Source of the DNA: Psettodes erumei
Lineage: Eukaryota > Chordata > Actinopteri > Pleuronectiformes > Psettodidae
Assembly: GCA_016785225.1 (NCBI GenBank)
Contig: JAFBJZ010000900.1
Location: 1 to 64,000 of the forward strand
Reading direction: 5' to 3'
DNA: 64,000 nt
Shown: positions 1 through 15,400 of the stretch, piece by piece
Numbering within the stretch: position 1 is the stretch's first letter
Layout of the letters: each line of letters opens with the position of its first letter
Notes under the pieces: generated by a model
Database searches by the model: none
What the model was told of the DNA's origin: nothing
Seen by the model: the letters and a program-made list of their open reading frames with translations, nothing else
Program-made: the position numbers and the translations under genes

Positions 1-690
1 AATATGCTATGTAGTGACTATAAAACATCCTTCTAAGAGGTTTTGGTGCGTTTTCAGGACAAAAAATTTTTGGAGATTTTTGGCATTTTTCGACATACTA
101 TACTATGTCGTTTTTTTTCAATTTTTGGACATCCTGTAATATGACCTTTTTTGACCTTTTTATGCATTTATAAGGCCCAATATGCTATGTAGTGACTATA
201 AAACATCCTTCTAAGAGGTTTTGGTGCGTTTTCAGGACAAAAAATTTTTGGAGATTTTTGGCATTTTTCGACATACTATACTATGTCGTTTTTTTCAATT
301 TTTGGACATCCTGTAATATGACCTTTTTTGACCTTTTTATGCATTTATAAGGCCTAATATGCTATGTACTGACTATAAATCAACCTTCTAAGAGGTTTTG
401 GTGCGTTTTCAGGACAAAAAATTTTTGGAGATTTTTGGCATTTTTCGACATACTATACTATGTCGTTTTTTTCAATTTTTGGACATCCTGTAATATGACC
501 TTTTTGACCTTTTTATGCATTTATAAGGCCTATTATGCTATGGAGTGACTATAAAACATCCTTCTAAGAGGTTTTGGTGCGTTTTCAGGACAAAAAATTT
601 TTGGAGATTTTTGGCATTTTTCGACATACTATACTATGTCGTTTTTTTCAATTTTTGGACATCCTGTAATATGACCTTTTTGACCTTTAG
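1..690. repeat. Tandem satellite array, ~178-bp unit, ~3.9 copies
   Basis: Four near-identical head-to-tail copies start at about 1, 179, 356 and 532, so the period is 178, 177 and 176 bp. The last copy breaks off at about 690. Differences between copies are mainly homopolymer-length changes and a few substitutions. The unit is AT-rich with many T runs. Each copy contains the imperfect dyad CGACATACTATACTATGTCG (91-110, 269-288, 446-465, 622-641). The array is cut by the left window edge, so its true size is unknown. I see no coding potential. It lies upstream of the SEC61G coding exons and, if that gene has the usual 5' non-coding exon, inside its first intron or promoter region. Confidence 0.95.
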
Positions 691-746
691 TCCGGCGGAT
701 TAAGTCGACGTCAGCACCAAAAGCGGTTCAGATGTAAACGCTGATA

Positions 747-2542
<1,796 letters not shown>

Positions 2543-2695
2543 ATCTGGGACAACAAAATACTTCAATACCTGAGGACAGGAGATGGTGCTGTTAAGTGTT
2601 ATTGGGTTGATGTGATTGGGTCTGACGGGATGACATTTTTACATTCTGTGCACAACATTTATATTTCACTGTGTAAATAAAACAAATGGAAACCC
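2543..2695 (+). terminator. sec61g: SEC61G 3' UTR and poly(A) signal
   Basis: A canonical AATAAA lies at 2676-2681, about 135 bases after the stop, followed by a T/GT-rich stretch (ttgtcgtgtct, from about 2705) fitting a downstream element. The cleavage site near 2695 is inferred. Confidence 0.8.
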
Positions 2696-2779
2696 TCAGA
2701 CCGATTTGTCGTGTCTAATATCATTACAGTTTGCATGCAACAATGTGGTTTTTACCTGAATTTCAGAGGTACAATAATG

Positions 2780-3328
2780 AAATCATCGAAAGGTGACTTT
2801 TTATTCTATGTTCCAGAGTAATTATCTTAAAAGCATAGATCTCTGCTAAGGCTGAAGATTTTGGTAAGTCCAGAAGAATATCCAGATCTGGATAAATTTG
2901 TGACATCACATTTCCCCCCTGGGAGTCACATTGGGGGAAGATGCTAACCAATTGGCTCTTGGGTTGCTCTATAAGGTTTCTTTTGAATTTATCCCTACAC
3001 AGTGAAGAAACATGAGGCATTTTGTAAAAGTACGGTAAAAAATAGATCAACATTAATGACAACGCCGGCCACCATGGTATAAAAATAGTTATCTGCTCTA
3101 CTGGTCAGTTTTGAGTTCCTGTGTTCCAGCCTGACCACGTCGTGATCGTTACGTCACAAAGCACTCACAAAAAACACTTAAAAGTGAGATGTGAGAGTGC
3201 TGTTGTCCTTTTCATTCTCCACCACGTGCCATACAAAACATAAAACTTGTGACTTTGCTCAGCTGTCAAAAAAAAAAGTTAAATCCTTTGTGCATTGTTC
3301 TTTGCCAAACTGAGAAGTAGAACCTCTG
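2780..3328 (-). terminator. tpk1: TPK1 3' UTR with candidate poly(A) signal
   Basis: Read on the minus strand, the first canonical AATAAA after the TPK1 stop (3329-3331) is at 2800-2805, giving a 3' UTR of roughly 550 bases. I saw no earlier canonical hexamer. The cleavage site is inferred. The end lies within about 100 bp of the convergent SEC61G 3' end. Confidence 0.55.
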
Positions 3329-3474
3329 CTATTTCCCATTCCTACAAATGCCCATAGTCCAGAGTAGTGGCTGGTCTGTGATCACAGTTACAGGCTTCTT
3401 GGGGTCTCCAGGGGCAACGGGCTCATAGGTGTTGGAGGTGCTCACCAGCTTCCCAAACTGCAGGACCTGGTTAT
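3329..3474 (-). CDS. tpk1: TPK1 last coding exon
   Basis: The acceptor (minus strand) is ...ttgtctctgtccag. The exon completes an Asn codon, then encodes NQVLQFGKLVSTSNTYE, the loop PVAPGDPKKP, VTVITDQPLLWTM and the tail GICRNGK before TAG. STSNTY and the PLLWTM tryptophan belong to the thiamin-binding C-terminal beta domain of the family. The Pro/Lys loop and the tail differ from the human end. Confidence 0.95.
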
Positions 3475-6400
3475 CTGGACAGAGACAACAGACGTAATGT
3501 AGTTAAATGCAATGAGGATCCGCTGAATGATACTGTTCATCATGTCACATTAATGGCTACTTTAAATATTCAAAGTTAAATTATTCAGTGCACGAATGCA
3601 GATAGTTTCCAGCATGCGCTTTTTGTTATTTGGCAATTCATAATGCAGGCGCGTGAAAGCCTTAGTAGAGAGAAAGTGGTCTGGAGTGGCTTGTGTTTCT
3701 GTGTGGACTGAGGTGAGGTGGTGGTCCGCATGACTTTGTTTTGTCTATGAAGACACATATTTGACTCGGTGAGGCAGTCTGAGGGCCACACAGGGTTCAC
3801 GGCTAAAACCCACACACATTCACCAAGGCTATTATGCTAAGGCACCTAAGCATACTCCCACTTTGAGGTTACTGAAGTGCTAAGGAATCCTTAAGCTGAC
3901 AAGAATCATGTCCACTTACATAGGCGCTATGTATCCTTTATGACGACAAGTAGCACAGCGAAGGAGAAAGAACTCTTCAAGGAGACGCACTTTAGAAGCA
4001 GGTTTTAAATAAAGAATTCAGCTCAGATATGTTTTTTATGGTTTCGTTCAACCGCGCGAAGAGCACAGATATGTGAGAGCTGACGCATCTAACCCTGAGC
4101 AGTGTCACATTCAAGAACAGCGAATGCTTTTAAGGTTAGAGCACACCGAGAGCTCGTCAAATATTTGCTCCCTTTCCACACGTTAGTTTTGTCCTTGTGC
4201 TCTTCTTCCTGTGCTGCATTCAGACCAGGGGATGTAATCAAGTAACAGGTCAGTCAGGGTCCTTTACTTCTTCTATGGCTGACTACAACAACCTGGATCT
4301 TCCAAAAGTTGAACCGAAAGCATACTGACTGAACTGAAAGCATACTTGGCCAACACTGACCTCAAGTGGTCAAACCAGGAAGCTCAGTATTACCTGCTGT
4401 GAGTGGCATCACATTATGCCAGTGTGCATGTCTGTGAGTGGTAAGAACAAGTGAAAGGCCACTAAATGCATCACAAAATGTAGTTGAATAACAAAGATGT
4501 CAAGAGTATTATTCAGTTTTGCAACATATAAGCTGCTGAACATAAACTTCTGAATAACTTCAGTTACAGTATCTGTACAGTACAGACAATCACTGAGCAC
4601 TTATTTAGGAACACCATCTCAAAACAGCCTCAATTCTTCTTGGCATGGATTCCACAAGAGTTTGGAAACATTCCTTTAGGATTCTGGTCCATGTTGACGG
4701 GGTGGCATATTGCATCATTTCTGCAGATTTGTCAGCTGCGCATTCACCCATTCTATCACGTCTCCAAGATGCTCTACTGGTGACTCACCACTGTTGTTAG
4801 AGTGGTTATCTGAGTTACCGTATGCTTTCCCTCAGCTCCAGCCAGGCTGGCCACTCTCCTCTGACATCTCTCAACAACAAGGTGTTTCTCTCTGCAGAGG
4901 TGAGTGTTGGAGTTTTTTTTTGGCATCCCCCTGTGTAAACTCTTGAGACTGTCAAATGTGAAAAATCTCAGCTAGCAGTTTCAGAAATATTCAAACCAGC
5001 CTGTCTGGCACCCAGAATCTTGCTACAGTCAAAGTCACTGAGATCATGCATTCCCCATTTTTTGTTTAATGTGAACATGAACTGAAGCCCCTCATGGTTT
5101 TATCCTTTGTACCGCTGCGACATAATAGAATGATTGGATAATTTCATGAATGAGCAGGTGCACAGGCGTTTCTAACAAAGTGCTCGGAGAGCGTATAGTA
5201 CACAGAACTATGTGTGAGGAATTTAATCATGCAAAAAAAAGGATATATAAAGGAAAATGATGGCAGACATATGAATTTTCCCATGGAAAGTTACATTTAT
5301 TCACACAGCACTTGCTCTGAAAAAGCCGAGCTGAAAGGCACCCTGAGAGTGGAGCTGTTGGATCACTTCGAACGTGAAAAGGGAAAGCTCACCTCGGGAG
5401 ACTTACGCTCTGGGCTTTCTGTTATTCATTCACTGTTAGCACCATTTGCAGATAATTAAATAGTAAAATATTTCTCCTTACTGAATTTGTAACCCTACAG
5501 GTCAGCAAGTCTTTAAAATTCTGCTTCTGTTGCATTTGTATTTTGTGTGTAATACTTCACGGCGAAGCCTAAAAAGTTCTGCTGTGACTTTAGACTGATT
5601 CAAACAAGGTTTTTTTTTTGGAAGGTTTTCACCAGTTTGTTTTTCAGTACTTTTATATACTAAGACACTATAGCTTTTTCCTACTGTAGTCTCTAAAGCT
5701 ACTCTATCTCTCAGCACGGGCTCTTTTTTTTCATCATGATCTAATTATCTGGTTTACCTGCTTGGTGCTCGTGAGCCGTGAGCAGTGTTTGAAAGTGAGT
5801 TGAAGGTTTAGGGCTCTCAGTGGCTCAAACCACAGCTGGAGAGCAGGTGAGGTTTTATTTCTACTTGTCAATCATGTCTGCCCCATTAACAGCTCCATTT
5901 TACTGTCACTTACGGGAACAGCATTGCCTTCTGTTCTGCTGAATATATTGCTCCGAACGAACGACCAATATGTAACTTTTACACATGTCAGCAACGCTAA
6001 CAGTGCATGCAAGTGTCATGTTTGTGAAGTTGCCTCATTTGACACTTGTCGACATGCAGTTAAGGTCTTGACTGGCCAACATGGCAAACAAAGTGACACG
6101 GGTAGACTGCTTTGAGGTAAACCATATCAGTGTATTTTAGCTACAACAACTTGCATCCCTTTTAGTAATCCACCACATAAATATGGATATAATGATATTT
6201 CAATTGAAAAAGTGCAAGTGCAAGACAAACAATAAAAACACTACAAGTTATTGATTTTTTTCCCTTTACACAGTGGAGTTGTTTTTCATACAATATGAGT
6301 CAGATCTCAAAAGCATTACTTCAGTAAAAGTTTAAATTAATCATTAAGATACAAACTCTTGGGATCTATAAAGGGAAAGTTTTCCTTCAATCTCCAGAAA

Positions 6401-9400
6401 TTGCTTTCCAGTTTAATTAGGTGTATTATTAGTACAAAATATCTTACACCAATCCATGTTTTGTTTTGTGGGCTTTGTAAATTTGGACAAAATAAAATGA
6501 ATATTAGGTCTGATAATTTGAGAAAATGCTTAAACTGTAGTGTTTAATTTGCCATTCAGAGAATAAAAACGGCTTTTTAGATAATCAGATATTTTCTACA
6601 GGTAATTGCAAAGTAGCACAGATGCTATTATCTGGTGAAGAACAAAGGTACCAATTCATCACACAACCTGTTTTAGCAAACACTACGCCTCAAACGCCAT
6701 ACAGCAAATTGCACACTATTAACCCCAACCAACACTTGATAAATGCATTGTTTCAACACACTCTAGAGGAGACCAACATGAAGAACAATAGAAAAATGGC
6801 AATTTTATGAATATGCAAAAGTATTATTGGCGAAAGCACAAAGGTGGGAAATGAACACGGGAACAAAGCAGGAGAGAATGAAGCAAATCATTTGTCCACA
6901 GGCGCCTGCACGCACATCAAATGGGGACAAAGAAAAGCCTATGTGGCTTCAAAGACTGCCAAATAAGCATGGTATTAGACTGGCTTGGCTCAAAAACGGA
7001 GAGGAAAACAAGTTGTATGTGAAGTAAAGGTACTTAATAATTGAGTGAGCACAGAGCCCCAGTCGCTGCCACAGCCACTGTGCTATGGGCATATGAGAAT
7101 AATGTCTGACTGTGTTATAGTGCAGCCCTGAAGAGTTTTCTCTGCAGGGTAATGCGTTTCCATCAGGTTCATGCCAGCAGAGCCACGAGCTATAGAGAAG
7201 TCAGGGCAGATATTGTATTTTGTGAGGCATGTGAGTGAGCATATACACTTATATTGCTCTCTTAGGGAGGATCAAAACAAGTCCTCACAGGTAAATGTAA
7301 AGGCAAACAAGGACTTCTACAAAAATACAGTGTTATTTTTTTCAACAGCTTCTTATTATGAGCAGTGTGGTCCAACATGAACAAACAATTCGCTACTAAA
7401 GCTGGAACTGTTTTAGTTATTGTAGTCAACAACAGAACTCATTTTTTTCCCCCCGTGCTGTTTTTATTGATATAAGGGGCCGGGCTCTCTTGGAGAAAGG
7501 TGATGTCATGTATCTTTGCACTGCAAACTAAATTTAGTAATATTTGAATCAAAGTGTGATAACAAAACTGGAGTCATTTGCTCATATTGTCAGTCAGATC
7601 TGATCAAACCACACCTACACGATGATGCAGATTAGCTGGGTTTTCAATTTATTATTATAAATATAATATATATATATATATATATAATCTGAGATGTAGG
7701 ATTTCAGGGGCTTTAAGATTTTTGTGTACAGTTTTGACGTGGGTGACAAAACTGTAAGAGTATTGGAATTTCAATATAAGTCTGTAATATAGTTACAGTA
7801 TATCTGGGGGGTGGAGGATTGGGGACAGCATATGGCTACAACTATTTTCTTAACAGAGACCAATTCAGCTATTATTAGGTTCCCCAGAGCATAAACCTTA
7901 CACAGCTGTTTATATTGTTGCTACAAAAATAACACGGTATTCATCCCTCAGCACAGTGTGATTATAGTGTGTTACAGCCACAGAGGAAAAGAGACATATT
8001 CAGAGGTGAAAACTGATGGCCAGTGTAATAAGACCTGCCACCGGGGGCAGCAGAGCACTACAACAAAAGCATTAGGAGCCACGCTCAACAGGAATGGCTG
8101 AGTGGCAACCAAATTTACAAACACACATTATCTCTGTCCCACATTCACACATCCATTAAGAAACATGTACGCACACACGCAGACACACACGCACACGCGT
8201 GCGCGTGATGACTCTTTACCGAGCACAAAAGGCTTTCAGATGGCTTCATTAGTAATCCCCTCCTCAAAGCTGATACCGATCAATAACGGCCCCTGTTGCG
8301 GAGGGGACCGAAATGAGCGTCGCACCCTCCAGTGATAACAATGGAGATGTTTGCTGCCTGTAATTGCATTTCCAGCGCCACAGCCGAAAGGGCCCGTCAG
8401 CTGTAAGTAGACCGTATTTACACAACAAATTACCCAGGAGAGAGGGTGGGCGACAAGAGAAGAGACTCATGCTGCAGTGGACAGGCAGAGGGGGGCATTA
8501 CGGGCGTTAGGGGCCATTTTTAAGAGGCAGAGAGGACTGTTGCTGCTCTATTTTTGCCTCTCCACAGGTTCTGTAAACAGGCTCTCAGAAGACATGTTAA
8601 AGGTGCCGCATCAAGCATCATTACACACTGAAACATTAGTCTCAAATCATCTATTACTCACTAATCACAAACAGGGTCACTGTGAAGACAACTGGTCTCC
8701 ATCTAAAGCTTCAATTGATGTTTTCCCGTGCTCTCAGTTTATTTGTTTTTCAAATATGATATGGCGCTGTGAAGCTTTATGTCACTTTGCTTCTCTGTGC
8801 ACCTATAAGAAATGATTTGTCCATCTAACTTTCACTCCTTCCCGTGCCACCGTCACTCTGTGGCTGAGAGGAAATCACAGTTTCCGTTTTGGTGATAGGG
8901 CTGAGCGTGCTGGCAAGAGGAAGCAGCCCTCAGAACGACTCAGATCCGCCATGCTAATTTTCCTAATCGTTTGTAACGAAGGATGAAATTAGTCATCGAC
9001 GGGAAGATGTCGCACATCACACCTTTAAAGTAACGTCAAGCTCGCCACTGCGACCCCTGGCACAAACAAAAAAAACAAAACAAATCATTTTCTTTTTTCC
9101 TTATGCCTGGCGAGAAACACGTGTTCCCTTTTTAATACGACTTGTCATTGAGAGACAAACTGAATTCATTCAGTCAGGGGGTAGATCGTCCACCCCTTTC
9201 GACCAGTGTGCTATCAAATTTCATTGCGCTTCACAGTTTGAGAGGGAAAATCATTTTCTATAAATCATGTTTGTTCAGTACCGAGCTCCCCAAATTATTA
9301 AAATGAGGTGAAGCTATGAATGTGTTTCACACTCAATACTCCCTCCCTACATTGAGGATGACGTTATATGTCACTGCAGTACATCGACTGTAGTAAATCT

Positions 9401-12400
9401 ATACTTGTTATCGGTGAAACAGTAAAGAATAATAAGAGAGTTTATCCTTGGGGCCACCAAGCAATCTTGGGAAACATAATCCTTTTAGTTCAAAAGACTA
9501 TTTATCTCTCAAATGCTGAAATGAATGAATTATATAAGATCAGAATTGTCTGTGGTTTTGAGATGGATGAGGCAACTTTAATTAATGCTGAATTAACATA
9601 GTTCAGCCAAGTTATATCTCACTCTAAAACAACAAAAGGAAATCCCTCGCTTTTTTGGGGACAACTTTTTAAGTTCACTGGTTGAACAATTCCGACGCAA
9701 AGCTACATTTGTTTGTGCAGCTGACTTCAACCCTTCTCTCCAACAATGATCACACTCTTTGAAAGAAAAGAGTATTATTTAAAATGTACAAGCAATTCAA
9801 ATTATACAGATCATCAACAGTAAAATGGGATTTCAAACATCACCGATCTGAAAAATAAGGCTGTATCCTATTCAAGAAATCATGCACTGTGCATATTATA
9901 TCCACCTATGATTTCAATGCAGCAAAGTCCATTTCCCCCATCCAACATTCTGCTTATATTTTAGGCTGTTTATTGGCCGTGACATGAGTGAGACATGAGC
10001 TAGCAGTGTTAGCCCCACCTGCAGTGCAATGATAGCCACTTCCATTAAATGTTTATGATGGCACTGCTGGGTTTGTCTGAGGCTGCAAGGTGACGAATAC
10101 TGTTCTGGTTAAGTTGACCTTCAGATAAGGAAACCCGTCTCTGCTGGGAACGCGGTAACAGTCGGGCTGAGAGACAAAAGTGCAAACAGAAGAAATGATG
10201 CAAATGATGGGTTTTGATATTAGAGGGGGATTGTGGCCCGCATACGTCACTGCTCATGTGCATTGCTTCACGGTGGGTTTGAGTAGATAAATCAGTGGAG
10301 GTGACGCACTTGTGGTTATTAATATCCTGTCAGGAATACTGACTATACGCCTTTACATCCTGTGCATGTGGGTATGACAGAACCCACTGTAGGATGTAGC
10401 TAATGAACAGACCAAAATCTGTGAATGTGTGTGCATGCGCACACTTTCTGCTCTGCAGCTCCTCTGGAGGTGGTGGCATCAGTTCACATCAGGCTGCCCC
10501 CCCGCCCCTGTCTGTGAGGTGCACAGCTTCAGAAATCTACAGATCCATTAATAAAACCATAAAAACAGCAGTTTTCCCTCCTGCTGCCACGCTGCACCGC
10601 TACAGAATACATACACTTTTCATTTCCCCTCTCTAAGACCTTGGTGAGCGGCAGCGAAGAAGAGCGGGAAGATATGGGAGGGAAGAGAAAAATAGAGTTA
10701 GGAGAGAGAATGGAGGGGGGGGGGGCGTAGAAGAGCAGTGAGAGGTGGCATTATGTTGAAAGGCTTAGCAGAGGAAAAGTGTATGAGAAAACACACGTAC
10801 AAAGGGAATATAAGCGAAAAAGCAAGAAAAAGAGATAAAGGGGGAATAAATTAATTTCTTTGGACTGAATCTCTGAAAGAGTAAGACAAAAAATTCCCCA
10901 AAAAACAGGCAAGCGTACAAGCAGGCAGGGAGAGAAGAAAAGAGATATGAAAAGAATAGAAGGTCAGGGTGCGTGTTTGCATCTCGAGAAGCAGAAGCAA
11001 AAGGAGAGATCTTACAGTAGAGATGTCTGCCTCTGGCAGGGACACCGGCTAAGACCTCACTGAACCAAGTTTGTCAGACACATCTATCTGTTTGACTACA
11101 AGATAAAGTACATTGCTTTTGCCCTCCTTTGAAAACAACCCTTTCTCATATTTAGAATGCTTCCTGAATACCGAAATCTAAGGCAGCACACGCTGCTCAA
11201 GGCTTAAGCTGCAACGCTTCATCTCAGCAGCGGAACGGGAGTTTTAAAGCAGTCTTGCCAAAATATTTGTAGATTTATTGTTTTTGAATTCATCTCAAAA
11301 TGCCCCCCCTCCTGCTGTTTTACATCTTCAAAATGGGATCCAAATGACTTGCCCATTTTCCTAATAAGGCTATTTTGTGCTCTTGGAGAGTATCACAGCA
11401 CAAAACGTTGCGTAAAACTGCAACACAAGCAAAGTCCCTGCTGCGTTAGTCAATAGAGTGTGCATTAGCGAAGTCTTCGCGAAGCCTGTTTTCCTTCTCA
11501 AGCAAAGAGGCTAAGATGAAGGCTGCCTGGAACCATTTCCGTCACTGCTTTAGCATAGTTCAGGGGCAGTTAGAGAAAAGTTGTTACTGCATGAACTTTT
11601 ATGTGACCTCCTCTGTCCCAACAATGAGACTTCATGCTACTCTTTCTGCATGCCAGCATACTGCAATATCTATGAGACTCTTCATGTTTAGCATGCAATT
11701 AATGATACTGAACATGCAGTGAAGTCCCAAAGTGAAGACACGGTCACGTGCATGCCAATGTGTTTTGCGAAACCGTACATTTCATAAACAGCATGCTCTC
11801 ATTAACAGTGAGGGCAAGCCTTCTAATCTTACCCAAAGTGTACTTTTAATTAAGATTTCTCATTTGCTCCTGTTCTCGGAGAGACTTCGCTGCTGAACTC
11901 CATCTGTGTTCACTTTTTTTTTTCCCCCATCGGTCTTAGCACCTGTCCATGTTGGTCTGTGTGTCTCATGTGTTGATGTGAGTGTTCACAGATGCTGGTG
12001 CCCAAAAATGTTGTGTACGTGTGTGTGTGTGTGTGTGTGTTGTGCGTGCAGCACTGGTAGAATGGGTTTAAGAACTTCCATCTGGTGGGTTCATTTGAAA
12101 GAGTTTTGCCATTCGGATGACATTTTAAACAGTGCTTCGGTGTGTATCAAGCGCGGTATTTGAAAGTGAAATGGAAAGAAAAATGCATACGGATACATGA
12201 ACGTACAGAGGGAAATGTGTGCATGTCCTCCACTCAGACTCGAGCATACATGTACTTTCTTCTGTTTCACAATCGCATATGTTAGGTGTGAGCAAGGTTG
12301 ATAAAATCTTTTTAGTTTGTCATGACAGAGATGTGATACCAGACGTAATCGAGAAACTGCTTACAGATCAAATGATCAGTGGTGATGCTGACAAATAGTG

Positions 12401-15400
12401 TGGTATTTAAAACAAATACCATAATACAGTATATACATATAGTTGTGCCATATGGGATCAAAAGATCTGATGATCATGTGATGTGATCAAAAGTTCCAGA
12501 AAAGTTATTTTGTCAACTGCTTTTCAGAGGTCACACATGACCTTTATCTTAAGTGAACATGGAAGAAAAGTTTTCAAACTGGTGAGGACAAAAAAAGAAA
12601 ACTTCATGAAATTGAATTATCAACTGCTGAATAATTCATAATGTAAATTTGATGACATAACAACTTAGGTCACTGTCCCATTTGCACTGGGCCAGAACAT
12701 TTTCTCCATTACCCGTAACACAGTTTGAAACAAGGCAGATTTGAGTATCTGCTGTGATCGTGCCTCGGTACCGGGCGCTGCCCAAACATTTGTGGCTTAT
12801 TCAGATGCCAACATTTGATCGTCACTTCAGTATTACTGTGTCAGACAGCATTCGCTGTCTTCTCTAGTCTTCTTCATTAAAAACAACAAATCCTCTGAAT
12901 CCCCTAAGCCTTCTTCTTCTGTTGTGTTAATGCAATTTGGCATTTTCTTGAGCATTGCCATGGTGAACTTATAAAATACTCTGCCACATTCAGATTTCTG
13001 GGACCTGTGTTATAAAAACAAATCAACCAGGAATAAAGTTGTAAGTCCTAAGACTTGGAAACACCAATATTCAAGATATATCCTGATATCACAATAAGCA
13101 AATCTGAGATTCCATAGAAATGTATATTGCAATATGAATATGATATTGATTAATAAGCTTTACATGTGTGCTTCTTTCAGTTTGTGCTTGTACTGTGTGT
13201 GTGAATATGAGGGTCTGATGCTTGTTAGTGCATGAATGTATGAGCCTGACGATGCTGAAGTTATCAGGAACAGAGGTGGAACCAGTGTTGTGCAGCACTA
13301 GCAGCCTATTTGCATATCAAGCTGAATGGGACCCGTACAGAGGAAAGCCTCCTCAGCCTTTCTGTCATCAGTGAGCTGACAGCCATTGTTCATGGTCCAC
13401 AGAAGTTCCGCTCGCTCTTAGTCACATGCGCGCGCACACGCACACGCACACAATGCAGGGAAGAGTTGGTTCGTGGATGACGGCTATTCAAATTTGTTGT
13501 TCATTATGATCCACGCTAAGCCGGAAACATCATGATGGGGCAGGTTTTAATGCAGACAATCACATGCGCACACTGTGCCAGAAGCAATAACTCAGCCCGT
13601 GTTGCTGCAGGATGAAGGCTTTTTTAATATTAAGCTGTAAAATGGAAGAGAGCTGAGTCACAAAGAAATGACTAAGGAGGTTTTCTGCATGACAAACATA
13701 ACACACTCGCTCAGACACACACATCAAGGATAGTTTTTCTGTCAGTCACAGATAGAAACTTATTGTCTGACTGACCTTCATCACAATAAGAATCCATAAG
13801 GGCTTCGCATTTTACTTTTTGGAATGAAGTTTTGTGATGACTTAAAGGTCCACTGCAGGAATTTCATCTAGCTAGACCCCAATTTACTTCCTAAGGAAGC
13901 TAATAGAGGCCTGCCAATGAGAAGCTTAATGGGAAATGGGTGTTTAAAGAAAAAAGCATAAAGCCCAGGGCATGTAGTGGATTTTTAAACTGTGGCTGCC
14001 ATATATTTTGGGTGAGCTCCACAAAACCACTGGACAGATATTGGTGTGTGTGAGGGTGTAGATTAAGCCTCATTTGAAAGTTGCAAAGTTGCTGTCATCG
14101 TGGATGAAATGTGTCAGGAGAGGCTAAAACAGAAAGTCCAAAAATACAAACATTAGGATATAGTATTCTACTAATAGGCACCAAAACACATAGGCTGATT
14201 TAGACTGGATGGTGCCACATCTTCAATTAGCACTGTGATAAAACAATATTTGGAAACATGATGCAAAATGCAAAATCACAAAAAAAAACAACCTTTGTCT
14301 TCTGCAGTGGCAAACTCTAGGGGACAGATGTTATACTGATAGGGTTGTCAAGGGATCGTAACACTGCCATGAATTTAAAAAAAATGTATTTTTCACTTGC
14401 ATAGGCCATAAAAATTATGGAAGACAGCTGTCCTCAAAAGCCAGAGGCAACATTAATTTAATGTGTCGGCAATTCAAACTGAGCACAACGCGCGTGATAA
14501 AATATTCAGTCGTCTTTTTTTCCATAACTTCTGTTCAAAGTGCATGTGTCTGTTTAACTTGAGTTCTTTTGTAAATTAAGACATAGGGTTTATAGAAATC
14601 CTTTCATTGACTGCCAAGTTAAGTTTTATCTCTGAAAAGTGGCCTTCACGTCACTAATGCAAATGCACTGAACAATTCTACAAAAGCAATATCCACAAAA
14701 GCAAATGAACAAGGACAAAATAAAAAAAATGAAGCCAAGACTAACAGGTTCTTGTTTTTAATATGTCTTTCCAACTTAACAAGTAACTGGGCTTGGAGAG
14801 ATAATAATATTCATAGAATCCACGTTTTGGAGCCGCAGCATTACTGAGGCCTACGGGAGCCAACACGGAGCCCCCCATCTCTGCATCATGCACCCACACC
14901 TCCCCGAAATCAAGTTGGGGGAATCATGTTGGCTGAAAACTTTCAAAGAGCTGTTATCATCTTTCATTTATGTGGGGCAGTTCCACAAACATACACTGTG
15001 CATAAACGGCCAACGTTCACTATAACTTCCAACTGGTACATTTGGTTGTTGGGGGGGTTTATTAAACAGGGTGAACTTATCAGCCAGTTAAAAATGTTGT
15101 CTTATAAATAACAGTTGGCTGTGGTGGGTTGAATATATAACTGCTTACCGGTATGCTTTGAATGATCTTTATCTTTAATCTGTGTGTAATCTGTATTATT
15201 GGCATAGGGAGGTATCATTAATTGTTTGCACGAAGTAATGGGGGATCTTTGCTGTGTGCTTATTGCAGCTATTTATGCTCACGACTGGCCCTCACAGGCT
15301 TCAAGGGGGAAAAACAAGAAAGTAACAAAGTGTAGGTGTGTGTTAAGGAACACAATGACCTTGCCTTCATGGGCTGTTTCTCACAGTAAGTAAACAAGGA

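Noticed and set aside
1..690. CRISPR array
   Set aside because: The repeats are directly adjacent 178-bp units without unique spacers: a eukaryotic satellite.
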